The notes beneath the pieces were generated by a model. That model worked only from the letters and a program-made list of their open reading frames with translations. It had not been told where the DNA came from and did no database searches. Source: Absidia repens (Eukaryota; Mucoromycota; Mucoromycetes; Mucorales; Cunninghamellaceae). From it: DNA of 64,000 nucleotides. Location: assembly GCA_002105175.1 (NCBI GenBank), contig MCGE01000012.1, positions 496,001-560,000 of the forward strand. Direction: 5' to 3'. The position numbers were made by a program, and so were the translations under genes. Within the stretch, counting starts at the first letter, position 1; every line of letters begins with the position of its first letter. Below are positions 24,185 to 37,799 of this stretch, piece by piece.

Positions 24185-25229
24185 TGAGTAAACGGATTAG
24201 AAAAAAAAAGAAAAAGAAAAAAGAGGAAAAAACAAGACAAGTATTTTGATGGCTTTTATTTAAAAGATTTGAAATGAATGGCTGTAACCTGATGCATGAG
24301 CATGATTATTTCGAGAAAAAAGGGGTGGCGACCAGGATAGCTGTGATAGCCGAAAAGAGACAACCCCAATCCTATGTAAAACGCATTTTGTTCATTAAAC
24401 ACATGTGTCAGTATCATCATCACATCATATACCATAACACATCATCTACTTTTTTTCTCTCCTTCCGTTCCTCCCTGAATAGACTGCAAAAAAAAAAAAA
24501 AAAAAAGGTACAGTAATGTCGACCCTTCATCTGAAAAGGGGAATGAAATATTATTTTCTCTCTCCCTTTTTATTTGTGAGACTTCCCGTATGAATGTGCT
24601 TTGACAAAACGCGTATCATGCTGCCAATGCTTCCACGAAGGTTGATTACAAAAAAACAAAAAGCAAAAACCGGGGAACATGATTATGACCCTATCATTGT
24701 TTATCAATAGAAGATTGTTCCCACTTCCCAGTAACACAATCACCATTACTATGAGCATTCTCCAATGTCCAGGTTGTTCAAGTTGACATTTTGACCTGAA
24801 GCTTTTATTATTCTATGTCATATTCCTAAAATCCTAAAAGCAAAATGCTAAAAACTGGGGTTCCAATCACCGCCATTTAATCAAAACCTGTCTAAAATTG
24901 ATGATCACAAGTTCCATCGACTATTGTCTGACACAAAAGTCACGTACGTATCCTATACACGCAATCAAAGGATATTTTTAAGTGTAAAAGGGAGATAATA
25001 CATATAAAAGGAGACAAACAAACAGATTGCATACCAATCAAAACGGTTTTTATTTGGTAACGAAAAAAAATCTCAAAAAAAGGGCCCAGAGCTTCAAGAT
25101 AAACCCGAGGTAATATTAGGAGTAATCAATGTAAGGGGGGGATGGTGAAGGAATATAATATAATCATATAAAATAAAGTAGGTCTAAACTAACAATGAAG
25201 AAGTTATTAAAAGTAATATGTACAAAAGT
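24185..25229. other. Intergenic region, C2H2 gene promoter to DENN gene 3' end
   Basis: 1 kb with an A/G-rich stretch (24199-24240), an A run (24487-24507) and AT-rich sequence. Short ORFs have no recognisable domain. Nothing else supported. Confidence 0.5.
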
Positions 25230-28200
25230 CTAAAATATAGTGGAAGGATCAACTGGGAATCGGTCGTCTAAAAAAATACAAAATAAAAGTTTAGTTTACC
25301 TCATCAATACCTGCAAACATAAGATCACAAAGCGGTTACTTACATATACGGCCACGTTGGTTTTCAGGTGGGGTAGACCAAATCACTTGGGATACTCTAT
25401 ACGAATCATCCTATGTGGAGAGTACAAAATATAAATCATCGTCATTGTCCACATTTCAACTGGGTAATTTTATTACTATTATGATGCTTACATTCAAAAA
25501 TGGCGTTTCTTCCTTAACAAACTTGAGCTTGGAGCGGTTCCGTTTCAACTTTATGAATTCATCAAACATAAGTATTTCAGGGTCATTCTTGGATTTGTTG
25601 AGTCGATCAGTAATAAACTGGGTAAACATTTGAGAGCCAGCCATTGTCGATAAATATGCCTATAAAATTTTCAAGAAAAAAAAAAAAGTTTAGTCTTCAT
25701 CATCACACACAAGAGCCTTTCCATGTATATATATATTTATCTATTTACCCTTGTGTCCTTGTCAGAATGTTTCAAAAAGGCATCCTTTGAAAAATACATT
25801 GTTTGTTGAGGGTGGTGGCTAGCATCATTTTTGTTCTGTTGAAGGATCGCAGATTTGGCAGTCATAGGGTGTTCCATAGAGTTCATGAACCCTGAACGAT
25901 ACCCGCATAAGAGTGAGGCAAACATCCGGAGCAAAGAATCTTGAATTTTGGTTTCGTCAAAGCAAGCTGGAAGGCATGGATGAAGGATTTGATCGGCGCA
26001 AGAGTCGTGAGTGACCAAATGACATTCTACCAAAAAAGCGAACAAAAAGGAAAAATAGTTTAGGGTTCTCTTTGGGGTTTCCTCCTTTTTTTTTTTTTTC
26101 TTTTTTTTTTTTTGCGGGGAGGGGACTTACCTTGACAGATTTTATAAAGTTCCTGAATAGGTGCACCCTGATCGACATGTTTTCCACAAAGACACCGATA
26201 TCCTTGAAAAGATGGGAGTTCTTGAGAGAAAAGCGTTACCATGATATGCCCCTCAATATGTTTGATGTGTCTTGATGTTTCGCGCAGTCCTCCTTGGTGT
26301 TGATAATACTGGTCATTTCCATTCGAGTCAAACCTCATCCCTGTACTACTAGTGGTGGTTGTGGACGCTGTTGACGGCAATGATGGTGAGTAGCTTGGCG
26401 ATAGGCTAATACGAGGTTGTTCCACTGTATGCTATACCCCCAAAAAATAATAATAAAATTAATAGTAAATTTGTCAGTGGCACACTCTTAGTCAGTCTTT
26501 TCTGCACAACTTACTTGGAATGCAGCTTTTGGCTTGGACATAACACCTCCCTAAAAAAAGATTGTGTAAGTACTTACCCTTCATCCCTGAATCTTCCCTC
26601 CTTTACATTTTTTCCCTACTTTACCTCTACTGGGAGCATACCATCTTCGATAGGGGTCGACACTCTTGGTAGCGGTGGCTCAGACATTCGATTTTGCGTT
26701 CTGTATAATGCAGTGGCACCATGGTCCATGACACCATTTTGACTAGTAGATTGGGATTGGGATAGTTTGGGTGTTGTTGGCATAGATGATCGCTGCTGTG
26801 TTTGGTTATTGGATGTATTTGCTTGTGTCGAACTAACATGAGAAGTGTTGGTGTTGCTGCTGCGTAATGATGTTGATGATGATGGCGATGTCTGAGGATT
26901 GATGGCGAGTTTGGTGAAACTTGGAAGTTGTGGTATGGCTTGTTGTGAGAAATCCGGTGTGCCAATAGTTTGTGACAGGACTGATTCATTGGAGCTTCGA
27001 GTACTAGCAGAGTCGTTCCAGATAGCCGATGATCGAGGAAGTTGCCAGCCTATTTTTGGCCCGGACCATATAGAAGAGTTGTCAGAGCTCTCAGAGACAC
27101 GGTTCCTTGACGCGGGGGTTTCAAACACATCTTGTAGCTTGGATCTGTTGCAAGATAAAAGTAGTCGTCCGTTAGGGAAAGCCATTTGTACCGACAACGG
27201 AACACCATAAGGGACACGGCAATGGTTGTGGAGCGGACAGTGCATTTCGATGGATGATTGAAGTTTCCTTCTTTGTCGTTCAGGCAACATTGGAACACGT
27301 GGAGTTTGGTGAATGGTGTTGCTATCCAAATTGACAATGCATGCCTAAATAAAAGAAAATCGTGAGAAAAACAATATATTGGTGTACATCGTCGTGAATA
27401 TGTCTTACATCATCAGGGGAGAATTCATCGATATCGTTCAAATCACCTTGGAATCCGATAATATAAGGTACTGGTGCCTATAATAAAACATAAAACGTGA
27501 GTGCTGATGTTATTGTCGGTGATTTGGTATTATTGGCTACCTGGAGACAATTCAAAAGTCTTTCTGGGAGTAAGGGTATAAACACAAATTGCCAGTAAAA
27601 AGGAAATAGTAGGTATCGAAAGGATTCACAAGCTAATGAGAGCATGCCGCAATATTGGGATAAAAAAATCACTTTCCCTTCAGCCAGTAAGGTCTATAAA
27701 TTCAAAAAGTAAAATAAATAAATAAATAAAAAATTAAGTATGTGATAGTATATAGTATATGTGATATGATAATAAGTTACCTCCAGGACAGCTAAGATCA
27801 AGTGGGGAGACAATGCCCTAAACAAAGGATACAAAGAGAACTAGAAGAGGAAAAAGAAAATGAATATCAATTCATATATCTATAAGAACAATACCGTGCT
27901 AAACTTACATTCTTCAATAATGGCACTTCGTTCATAGCAGGCCTTGATATATATAACGATCGGTTATTGATATTGAGACCAATTTCGAATCGCCCAGGAG
28001 GAGGTACAGGTACTTCATGAATTAAATTTGCCACAGCGCTAAGAAAGACAATAATAATATAAATATATTAACATCATGATTATTTAAATTTGTGCACCTG
28101 TAATCAGCTTACCTTCCTATATCGACAGAGAAATCCTTGTTTTTCTTTCCACGCACCCCCACCACTGAGTCCAACAGGATTTTGATCCAATCACCATAGA

Positions 28201-29906
28201 GATCCAACCATGGCATGCGCCCAAGCACACCTACGCTCTTCGGGACCCATATCTGCTTTGACGTACATACGGCCAGCTTCACAGGTTCAAGAAGTTCATT
28301 GTATAAAGCCAAACTTTCTCTAGACATCCGTATTTGTTCCTCCAATTCGTTCCTCCATTCCATGTCTACTAACGAGCTAGATTGGTTGGTTTCCGACACT
28401 AGTGTAGAGATACACTGTTCCAGTTGATTTTGTTCGTGTTCGATTTTTTCTTGAAGATGCTTCCCATATTCCACGGTGCTAGTTGTCTAATTGAAGAAAT
28501 TGCAAGAGCGGTATTGTCATTGTCAGTATCAATCTTTCATGCTTTGAACAATTTTACTACGCTTTACCATGTTATTGTCTATCCATTGTTTGAGTGCATC
28601 ATCCACAGAATCCACCAAATTATCCAGCAGAGGTTCATAAAATACACAGCACGTCCCATATCTAGTGGATCCAGTATCATCTGTCATTGCCTAAAGGAGA
28701 ATAACACATCAGACAACCTCATCATCCTTCGTATAAAAAACCAGCAAAACGGTCACTTACAAAAGAATGCATTTTTTCGGGAGGAGGTTCATCACCGTAG
28801 TGCAAAGAGACGTCATGCGGAAAGGAAAACTATAGGGTTTAATAAAAGGAAGAAAAAAGAGTGTTAGTATATATCAAGGGGCTTCCTAGACAAAGTACCC
28901 CTGCCCCTATTTACAGCCGATTGCGTTTTTTTTTTTTTTTTTTTTGTCACTATCTTGTATTTATACACACCATAGACAAATACGATGGGAAGGGGATACT
29001 TGAATCTTGTGAAGGATAGCGCATAAGGACAGTGGGAGGATACTTGACGTCCAACAAATGAGGTGTGGTAGGCTTTTCATCATCCAATGGATTCGGTAAC
29101 TGAACTATTGGTTCCTGTGATTGTTGCATAATACTGGTGTCAGATGTTGAATTCGATTTAGAATATTGACGTTGTCGACGTTGTGTATGGGTCCGTTTCA
29201 CTATAGTGTAACAATAGAAGAATAGGTTGATTCAGTATCAGGAAAACAAACATAAAAGGGGTGAAAATGTCCTTTCTTGCACAACCTTACCTGAAGAAGT
29301 AATGGAATCCTTGACGCGTTGCCAAGAAGTATCATGAAGCGAAGTTCGTTTCGATCCATTGATATAACCAGTGTTGACACTTGCACGTCTTGATCGTTCC
29401 CCAGAGGTAGATGTTGTACCACGAGATGATGGTGTTGCCGAAATAGATATCACGCTGCCACGAGCAAAATCACGTTCCTTGTCGAAGTGATCAATGACAG
29501 CCTGAACATGATCCATGACGCCATTCAAAGAATTTCCGGTAGTATTGTTGATAGAAGTTGTTTTCCTGGTGTCACTGGTTGTTGGTAATACAGGAAGACT
29601 TTGACCCCTTTTGCGACCTAGACCGCCGTTGGTGGATGCTATTTGGCTGCTGGGTTTGGTGATAGTGGACGTGTGGATCGTTTCAGGTGGGGGCAATGGT
29701 GACACTTCCGCTTCTGTTGAGTTCAATTCGGTGCTGGAGTGAGTTGTTGAAGCAGCACAGTTTTCCATATTGTTATAATAGGTAGCATCGGTTTCATCAA
29801 CTAGGCCTTTTTTCGCCTTGTCGTACGCAGAGAATAGATCAATCTCACGTAGACCAGTTACAAAGAAGTAATCAGCTACCGTTGATTGGGTAGAAGTAGG
29901 AGACAT
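25230..29906 (-). CDS. DENN-domain protein with C1-type zinc finger, probable Rab GEF
   Basis: Sixteen exons on the minus strand: 29906-29291, 29200-28971, 28829-28761, 28690-28568, 28486-28113, 28038-27909, 27840-27781, 27693-27541, 27477-27409, 27344-26625, 26550-26515, 26431-26131, 26026-25749, 25659-25492, 25410-25344 and 25267-25230; 1143 residues, every junction in phase. The N-terminus has YFFVTGL and, later, a u-DENN piece (YPSQDSSIPFPSYLSM, FPHDVSLHYGDEPPPEK). The DENN core is clear: LYPLFRALSPHLILAVLE, KVIFLSQYCGMLSLACESF, FPFYWQFVFIPLLPERLLNC, then APVPYIIGFQGDL. A Cys/His cluster (CLCGKHVDQGAP, CQECHLVTHDSC, then HPCLPAC) looks like a C1-type zinc finger placed before the d-DENN part (RMFASLLCGYRSGF, QMFTQFITDRLNKS). 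DENN proteins are GDP-GTP exchange factors for Rabs. The target Rab cannot be read from the sequence. Confidence 0.88.
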
Positions 29907-30556
29907 TCTTCGTTGAAAGAGAGAGGATTGAAAAAAAAGAAAAGAGAGAGAGAAAGGGAAGAAATATAAAAAAAGTGGCCCTTTTTTTATTTGTATGTGT
30001 GTGTTTTTTTTAGCGGCGGCAAAGACAGAAAAAATCGGGGAAAAGTCCGCTGATCTGCCTCACTTAATAAATGGATCATATTGCATACGGTACTATCGAA
30101 AATATTAAAATACGCACAACCACGGTATAGCGCCAGTTAAAAAAAAACAAAAAAACAAGACACTACAATAACATATTGTCGTTACATTCATTCTACAGAT
30201 ATAATCAAGTCCACTTACCACTATTAAAGCATATCGTTATTGTAACACAACAAAAGTGACAGCTGTGTTAGTTTAGTTTTGATCAATCAAATTGATTCTA
30301 TTGCAAACAGTCCATCGTGATCTGTTAGTATATTCACTAATCCTTGATAATAAAGACAATAGTGTATTGTATTAGATTACGTTAATGTAAAAACACATCG
30401 TCAATATCCTTTGATCATCGCTTATCCCAGTTGTCATACACATCAAGCATCATATCAAATAAATATTTTTATTGAATAAAATAGTAAGTATATATACAAA
30501 TGGATACAAGTAAGTAACTAAAAAGGGGAAATGTCTAAAATGTAAACTATATCTAA
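29907..30556. promoter_or_regulatory. DENN gene promoter and Emi1-like gene 3' flank
   Basis: 650 bases, AT-rich. Upstream of the DENN ATG, in its sense, lies CTTTGCCGCCGCTAAA (plus 30013-30028), a possible variant of the CCGCC element seen upstream of other genes. No gene seen. Confidence 0.5.
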
Positions 30557-31073
30557 CTACACACGGAGATCCCATACATCCTCCGAGCTTCTTTGCTTTT
30601 GTTTTTCCAGTCGTTTTTCTTCGTCCCTTTTTCGTATCATGTCCTATTAAAGATAACATGTCAATTTTTTAATATGATTTATTCTATATGATATTGGTCT
30701 TTGATACTTACATCGGCTACAGCAGAGGATTTTGGTTTTGTTGACAGGCAAAACTTCAAGTCCTGGTATTTTTCTTCACAGTTTTTTTTCGATCCGTATC
30801 TATAATAGTTCAGTGCTTGGGATCCTAATGCTATATGCAGATATATATATATATATATATATATTTGACAGTGAGGATCAGTACAATTTGATTCAGAATG
30901 CTTTATTGGGCCCGTTCACAATTCCCATTCTACTTACAGTAGCATTGCCAGACAGCGTTGAAAGAATCAGAAGCACTACAGGTTGCATAGTCTTTTTGAC
31001 TGTCATTTTCAATTTCGTCAAAGAATTCTTTGGTATCATCATCGTGTGCTGTTTTCGTCGGTGGGGGAGTCAT
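30557..31073 (-). CDS. Emi1-like DUF3128-family small protein
   Basis: Three exons on the minus strand (31073-30938, 30830-30712, 30643-30557) give 113 residues. The core WQCYSLGSQALNYYRYG, then CEEKYQDLKFCLSTKP, matches the DUF3128 family, whose yeast member is Emi1. One C-x9-C pair is clear (CEEKYQDLKFC); the first pair is C-x11-C. The charged C-terminus (IRKRDEEKRLEKQKQ) is typical. Family members are small proteins linked to mitochondria and, in yeast, to early meiotic induction; the biochemical role is unknown. The second exon begins right after a TA tract inside intron 1. GTTTTCAATCGCCGC lies about 70 bases upstream of the ATG in sense orientation. Confidence 0.82.
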
Positions 31074-32059
31074 TAGTATAGTTTACAATCGAAAGGGAAA
31101 TAAAAAAAAAAAACAAAAAAAAACAAAGGGTTGGTCTTGAGCGGCGATTGAAAACTACAGACGGATGAGACATGGATCTGGTTGGAAACTGCTTTTCGCT
31201 TTTTGGACGACGGGAACTGAAAATTGGGACCAAACATGATTTTTTTTTTTGTTATATTGGCTCAAAATTCATAAAACATAGCGTATATCTATATCTATAT
31301 TCCGCAAACAAATTAACCTATCTCACATTAGATTCTATATATGTGTTATACTCTTAGTTTGAGCAATTCCCAGCGACCTGCGAGCTCATATTTGTTTCTA
31401 ACTACTGCCCTGAAAAGTTAAGTTTGTTACCTAATTTGGAGCTCGGGTGTTTAAATTATTGTAGGCTGCTTTCTCGTAGTTTTTGGTAGGCCACCATCAA
31501 TATTATGCAACAGCTAGACATGAGGTTCTACGGTTTCAAAATCAAAAACTACCAACACGCTGATTTAAATTATAAATACTAATCAATTTTACATTTAATA
31601 CGATGTATTAGATAAGAATTGTTTTTTATAAATAAGAATCAGTGGAACTTCTTGGCTTTTTTCAATGATATAAATAACGTTTGATGTTTCTGGGATTGAA
31701 AGTCATAACTTTCTAAACCTTCCATAAGCGCTCAGCCATAAAAATGAATACGATATGAATACAAGTGAGAAAGATAATCAGTAAATGACGGTAAAAACGT
31801 GCTGTCCAAATATTACTATCAATCCTGTAAGATGATATTATTGACACACTTTTTGTTTAGGTCTGATGATATTTGAAGCCCCGCTTTAAGCCGTTTCCCC
31901 TTTTTGTCTGGTTTTTTTTTGATTTTCGTACTTCTCTCTTTTCTTTCCAAGCCCCATCTCCTTTTCTTCTTATTCCCTTTCCCTTCGTTTACATTAATTC
32001 TCTCTTATATACATTATACCACTCTTCAACGTATACTCTATATCCTCCATCAGCTAGCT
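31074..32059. promoter_or_regulatory. Divergent intergenic region, Emi1-like gene and P4-ATPase gene
   Basis: 986 bases between divergent genes. Seen: GCGGCGATTGAAAAC at 31141-31155 (sense for the Emi1-like gene), ATTTGAAGCCCCGC at 31871-31884 (sense for the ATPase gene, about 180 bases upstream), a 10-base inverted pair GTAGTTTTTG (31476-31485) / CAAAAACTAC (31543-31552), and a pyrimidine-rich leader 31890-32000. The ATPase frame stays open upstream to 31904, but that stretch reads as hydrophobic translation of CT-rich leader and is not counted. Confidence 0.55.
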
Positions 32060-35000
32060 ATGGCTCGTAAACTTTTACCAAGGAAAGCATCAAAAACGAA
32101 AAGTGCATTCCCGACAGCCTCAGCCGAACGACGAACCATCTACGTCAACATGAATATTCCACCCGATGAACTTGACGATTTTGGCCAACCTACCCGTAGC
32201 TTTCTTGGCAACAAAATTAGAACAGCAAAATACACTTGGTATACCTTTTTACCGAAAAACTTGTTTGAACAGTTTCGTGGACTTGCAAATATATACTTTC
32301 TCTTCTTGGTCATTCTGCAAATGTTTCCTTTGTTCAGCACTTCTGCATCACCCGTCCTTGTTATTTTACCTTTGGCTGCTATACTTGTTCTTACTGGTGT
32401 CAAAGATGCAATGGAAGACAACAAACGTCACAAGACTGACCAAGGTGTCAACAAGGCTGTTACTTGGACTCTCTCAGCATGGACAAATGTCAACATTCCC
32501 GTTTACAAAGTTGCTCGTTCGCGGCGTTGGATTCATGCAATACGGTCCTGGTTGGAATCACCTGTTCGATTTATTCGGCGCGACAATGAGGATGACAACG
32601 ACGACGTGAACTACTATATAGACGACAACGCCTGTGACAGCAATCATGGACCAGGCACCTCTTTCGACCCTGTGGACACTGATCACCTCTCTTCTCCCTC
32701 TTTACAGATACCAGCACACACATCACCCATCTCTTCTCTTCGCCAAACCATTCGATCTAGTACAACTTCATTAACTCGTGTCTTCCAACGCAACAAACCT
32801 TATCGACCGGGACTTGTACCACACTCTGTTTTACGCAAAAAGAAGAAAAAGTCCAGCCGGAAGATGTCGTCTCCTCCAATCAAAATCAAACAAAGTGAAA
32901 TGGATCGACGATGGCAACGCACATTATGGCAGGATTTGCAAGTTGGTGACTTTGTCTATCTACGAGATGATGACCCGGTGCCTGCTGACATGGTCATTCT
33001 CTCAACCTCAGAACCTGATGGTCTATGTTATGTCGAAACTCAAAACCTGGATGGGGAAACAAATCTCAAGATTAAGCATGGATTACAAGCTACTGGTGAT
33101 ATTAATCGACCTGAAGACTGTGATAGCTCAAGTTTTTATATTGAAAGCGAACCTCCTGATGCAAATCTTTATTCCTACAATGGTGTGCTGAAATGGAAGG
33201 TGTCAATGATGGATCAGATCGACGAACAAATCGAAGAGGATGATGGCCATTACTATGATATCGACGACCAGCAACATGACAATGGAATACAACTATCAAT
33301 GAAACAGAATATCAACTTTGGCGCAAACCAGAACCTACAACAACAGCATCCACGCAATGACGCCGTCTCGCATGAAAAAACAGAGGCGGTCACTAGCAGC
33401 AATGTCCTTTTACGTGGTTGTGTACTGCGAAATACTGACTGGGTTATTGGCTTGGTCTTATTTACTGGAAATGAAACAAAAATCATGCTGAACTCCGGAA
33501 AAACACCCAGCAAACGGAGTAAAATGGAAAAGGCCACCAATCCTCATGTAAGTTTGACCTTGCTATTCATGATATTTATCGCATTAACTGAATCATTTCT
33601 TCGATTTTTAGGTCATTGCCAATTTTATACTGCTGTTTATCCTATGTCTGATATGCTCTATTGCTGCAAGCATCTTCTATTCCAGCCACTCTTCCTCTAC
33701 TTACTTTGAGCAACCAGATGCTGAAAGTCCGGCCATGGAAGGCTTCCTTATGTTTTGGTAAGTTCATATCGCCCCTTTTTATTCTTTATTTATTCATATT
33801 TAATCTGACGTTTTCTTATTATAATTAAATAGGACAACACTCGTGATTTATCAGAATATTATTCCTATATCGCTATATATATCTGTTCAAATCGTTAAAA
33901 CTGCAGCGGTAAGTTTAAATTCATTCTTTTTCTGTTTTCCATGTGACTCATTCTTATGATTTTCTTTTCTATCTTATATACAGGCGTATTTTATTCACAC
34001 CGACATTGATATGTACGATGAACGACTAAATCAACCTTGTATACCAAAAACCTGGAATATATCTGACGACCTTGGTCAAATTGAATATATCTTCTCCGAC
34101 AAAACCGGTACTCTGACACAAAACATCATGGAATTCCGAAGGTGCACCATCAATGGCGTTACATATGGACTTGGGGAAACGGAAGCATCTGTGGGGGCCA
34201 AGATTCGAGATGACTACAGTAATAGCTACATTGAAGAGGATGACGAAGAACAACAAAATGCAACGGACGCCAAAACATCTCACATGACAGACTCACTGGA
34301 TCTTGAAAAGGCTCGGCAGGACATGTTACGGAAACAAGCGTCACTCTTTGAACATCATTATGTCAATGCGAATTCTTCGTTTGTTGATCCAAAGCTATAC
34401 GATGATTTGGCAAAAAATGATATCCAATCTCAATCTGTTGTGCACTTTTTCTCAGCATTGGCTTTTTGTCACACTGTTATCGCCGAAGTCTCTGACCCTG
34501 ACAAACAACATGAAATTATTTACAAGGCTCAATCTCCAGATGAAGCGGCATTGGTGGCTACAGCAAGGGATGTTGGATTTACGTTTGTGGCTCGGGAGCA
34601 GGACACAATGGTCATGGATGCAATGGGTGAACGACGTGAAATGACGTTATTACATGTGCTGGAATTCAACTCGACTCGCAAACGTATGAGTGTGATCATG
34701 CGTGGTGAAGATGGACGGACGGTACTGATCTGCAAGGGCGCCGATTCAGTCATCTATGAGCGCTTGGACGTGGAAAATGTGACAAGTGAACAACAGCAAA
34801 TGCGGAATGATACTCTGAAGGATCTGGGCAAGTTTGCAAACGAAGGACTACGGACATTATGTATTGCAAGCCGAGTGCTGGAAGAAGGTGTTTACCAGGA
34901 TTGGGCGGTACGATACAAAGAAGCATCCAACAGCATCCACAACCGCGACGAACAAATTGAAAGCGTATGTGAAGAAATCGAACAAAATTTGACATTGATT

Positions 35001-35700
35001 GGTGGAACTGCTATTGAAGACAAACTGCAAGAAGGTGTGCCGGATACTATAGCATTATTGGCCAAGGCGGGGATCAAGATATGGGTACTTACTGGGGACA
35101 AGATTGAAACCGCTATCAACATTGGATTCGCTTGCAATCTTTTGACCAAGGACATGTTACTGCTCAGTGTCAATGCTAGAGACGAACAAGAAACCCTGGA
35201 ACAACTACGAAACTCTCAGGAACAAGTCGATCAAGTCTCTGGAATCCAAAAATGTGCGCTCGTCATTGATGGTGAATCGCTCAAATATGCATTGGAGGCT
35301 CCAGCAAAAGATGAACTACTGCGATTGGGGACGCAATGTGTGGCTGTTGTGTGCTGCCGTGTTAGTCCGATGCAAAAAGCCAAGGTGGTGAATCTTGTCA
35401 AAAAGGGGCTCAAAGTAATGACTCTCTCAATTGGTGATGGCGCAAACGATGTCTCAATGATTCAAGAAGCGAATGTGGGTGTGGGAATTTCAGGAGAAGA
35501 AGGTCGACAGGCAGTCATGGCTTCCGATTATGCTATTGCTCGGTTCCGTTATCTCAGCAAGCTCATTCTCGTACATGGTCGATGGTCCTACTTGCGTACT
35601 TCGGAAATGATCTTGACATTTTTTTACAAAAACATCATGTGGACTTTGGTCTTATTTTGGTATCAAATATTTTGTGGGTATGAATTATTATTATTATTAT

Positions 35701-35773
<73 letters not shown>

Positions 35774-37246
35774 ATTTAACTAATGTGACATATCTATATA
35801 CATATTTGTAGATTCTCGGGTACAATGATGTTTGATTACTCCTATATCACGTTATATAACTTGGTATTTACATCCCTACCGTGTATCTTCGCTGGTGTAT
35901 TGGATCAAGACCTCAAAGCCGAATACTCTTTCAAGTTTCCTCAGCTGTATCTTATGGGGATCCGAAACGACAAATTCAAAAAATCAAGGTTTTATTTGAC
36001 GGTATTCGATGCTATATATCAATCGGCTATCTGTTTTGGGGTACCTTACTTGGTCTTCGTTGGTGGTAAAATGAGTAGTGCTGGATATGATACTGAAGGC
36101 GTTTACGAATTGGGAACTTTTATTGCCGGTATTGCCGTTATCATTGCCAACGCATTGGTGGGGTTCACTATCTTCAGCTGGACATGGGTTATGGTTTTGG
36201 TAATTCTGATCTCCTCAGCTACCTTTTTTATTTGGACTGGACTCTATGCTCAATTCATGACGTTTACTTTTTACGGTGAAGATATGTTATTCCGGGAAGG
36301 GGCTTTTTGGCTTTGCTTGGTGATTACCTTCGCAATTTGTATGTTACCACGTGTCATCACAAAATATTACCTACACATGGAACGGCCTTTTGACAACGAC
36401 ATTATCCGTGAAATTGTTCTTTGCAGTGGCGACAACAGCAATGACAACGCCAGCACTCACCAAAATGGCCGATCGTCTCTATCCAATTTTGTTTCTTGGC
36501 AAAATCTTAGAAATAAGACACATTATCGCAAGTCTATGGTGGAACTGGAGGAAGAATTGCCTATAACATTAGCACGGACACAAAGCGACCAATCAGGTGC
36601 AGTTACAAAACGAGACGAACATTATCCTCAGCACCGCCATCCCCAACATGACTATGGACCCGGTCTTGTGGAATCAGAGGAACTAATACACACAGCAATG
36701 ATAGAAGCCGAACGCCCCAGCGTCCATGACCCAAAAGACTCAGTACCAACACATTCTTGCCTTGCCCGATCCGGAACAAGCTCATCTGGAAAAAGTGAAA
36801 TTATGTACATGCGGTCAGGAAAACGAATCTCATTTACTGGATTTGCGTATTCTTCCGACGATGCCTCTCCCTTCGATGCATTTAGGAAATCAGTCTATAG
36901 AGGACGAAGACGAAGTAGTGGAGCAGATCATTTGAAAAAACGACATCAACTGCGGACTATATACACTGATACTAGTATTCACGGTGATGATGATGATTTC
37001 CTACAGGATACTCGACAAGGCACATCATCGGCAGCACCGAAAAGCAACAACAAGGAACAGCAAAACTGGATGCCCTTGGATAAATTCAAGCTACGACGAT
37101 ATGATACGGAACCCGATCCTCATCAACTGGCAAAGAAAACACCACCAAGCTTGCAATGGGTCCGTGCTGTCAAACAACGCATGTCCACTTCAACACCAAA
37201 ATATTCCGCAACAGACGACCATGAATTGGTAGATATCTCTCATTAG
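32060..37246 (+). CDS. DNF1: P4-ATPase phospholipid flippase, Dnf1/Dnf2 type
   Basis: Five exons (32060-33547, 33612-33757, 33833-33908, 33984-35677, 35812-37246) give 1612 residues, the size of yeast Dnf1 (1571). Motifs in order: FRGLANIYFLFLVILQMFP (first membrane segments), ETQNLDGETNLKIKH (actuator DGET, about residue 331), PISLYISVQIVK (P4 signature in M4), FSDKTGTLTQ with phosphorylated Asp about residue 609, FNSTRKRMSVI and CKGADSVIYERL (nucleotide binding), LTGDKIETAINI, and GDGANDVSMIQEANVG. Then come four to six hydrophobic helices and a 290-residue hydrophilic tail. An 80-residue low-complexity insert and a basic KKKKKSS stretch lie between M2 and the actuator core. It flips lipids to the cytosolic leaflet at plasma membrane/endosomes, usually with a Cdc50/Lem3 partner that is not in this window. 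The ATG at 32060 gives the usual basic N-terminus. Dnf1 versus Dnf2 cannot be separated. Confidence 0.93.
35703..35770. repeat. 68-base T homopolymer inside a P4-ATPase intron
   Basis: Lies in intron 4 (35678-35811), after a short ATT/TTA repeat and about 40 bases before the acceptor. It makes up half of the intron. It is the longest homopolymer in the window. Confidence 0.92.
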
Positions 37247-37799
37247 ATTATAGTTTTGTTATAGTTTGCTCGTCAGCCTTTTATTTTGTAGACTATATTT
37301 TATATATTTATTTTTACTTGCCTATATATTTTTATTATTCTTTCTCTCATTTTTACATATCCTATCTACCACCCTCCTCATACATAGTCATCTGTCATTA
37401 TATACATTTTTACGTATTATACTGTCTTATATTGTATCAAATAAAATAAATATTTACTCTTTATCTTTTATTGTTTACTTGATCTATTGCGATAAATGTT
37501 GTACAGTATCATATCATATTGTAGATTATATTTAGGGTATACTTTGATACATTTTGAACGATAATCGGGAGGAAGGTTTATAGACACATTGGCAAAAATA
37601 ATCAATACACTCCAACCCGTGATCCCATCAACTTCAAAATTCTTCTAAAGAAAGGATAATAAAAACGCGAACACCTTTTGTATAGATAACTAGCGCTCAA
37701 AAACAACCGTTTTTAGTATAATCCTGAGCAAATCATACTATTAAACAAAAATATAATAACAACCGCCAACTCTAATCAAAGGCCAAGATGATAGCAGAA

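Noticed and set aside
31904..32059. In-frame N-terminal extension of the P4-ATPase (hydrophobic, Phe/Leu-rich)
   Set aside because: It is a translation of the CT-rich leader; the ATG at 32060 gives the basic N-terminus expected for Dnf proteins.
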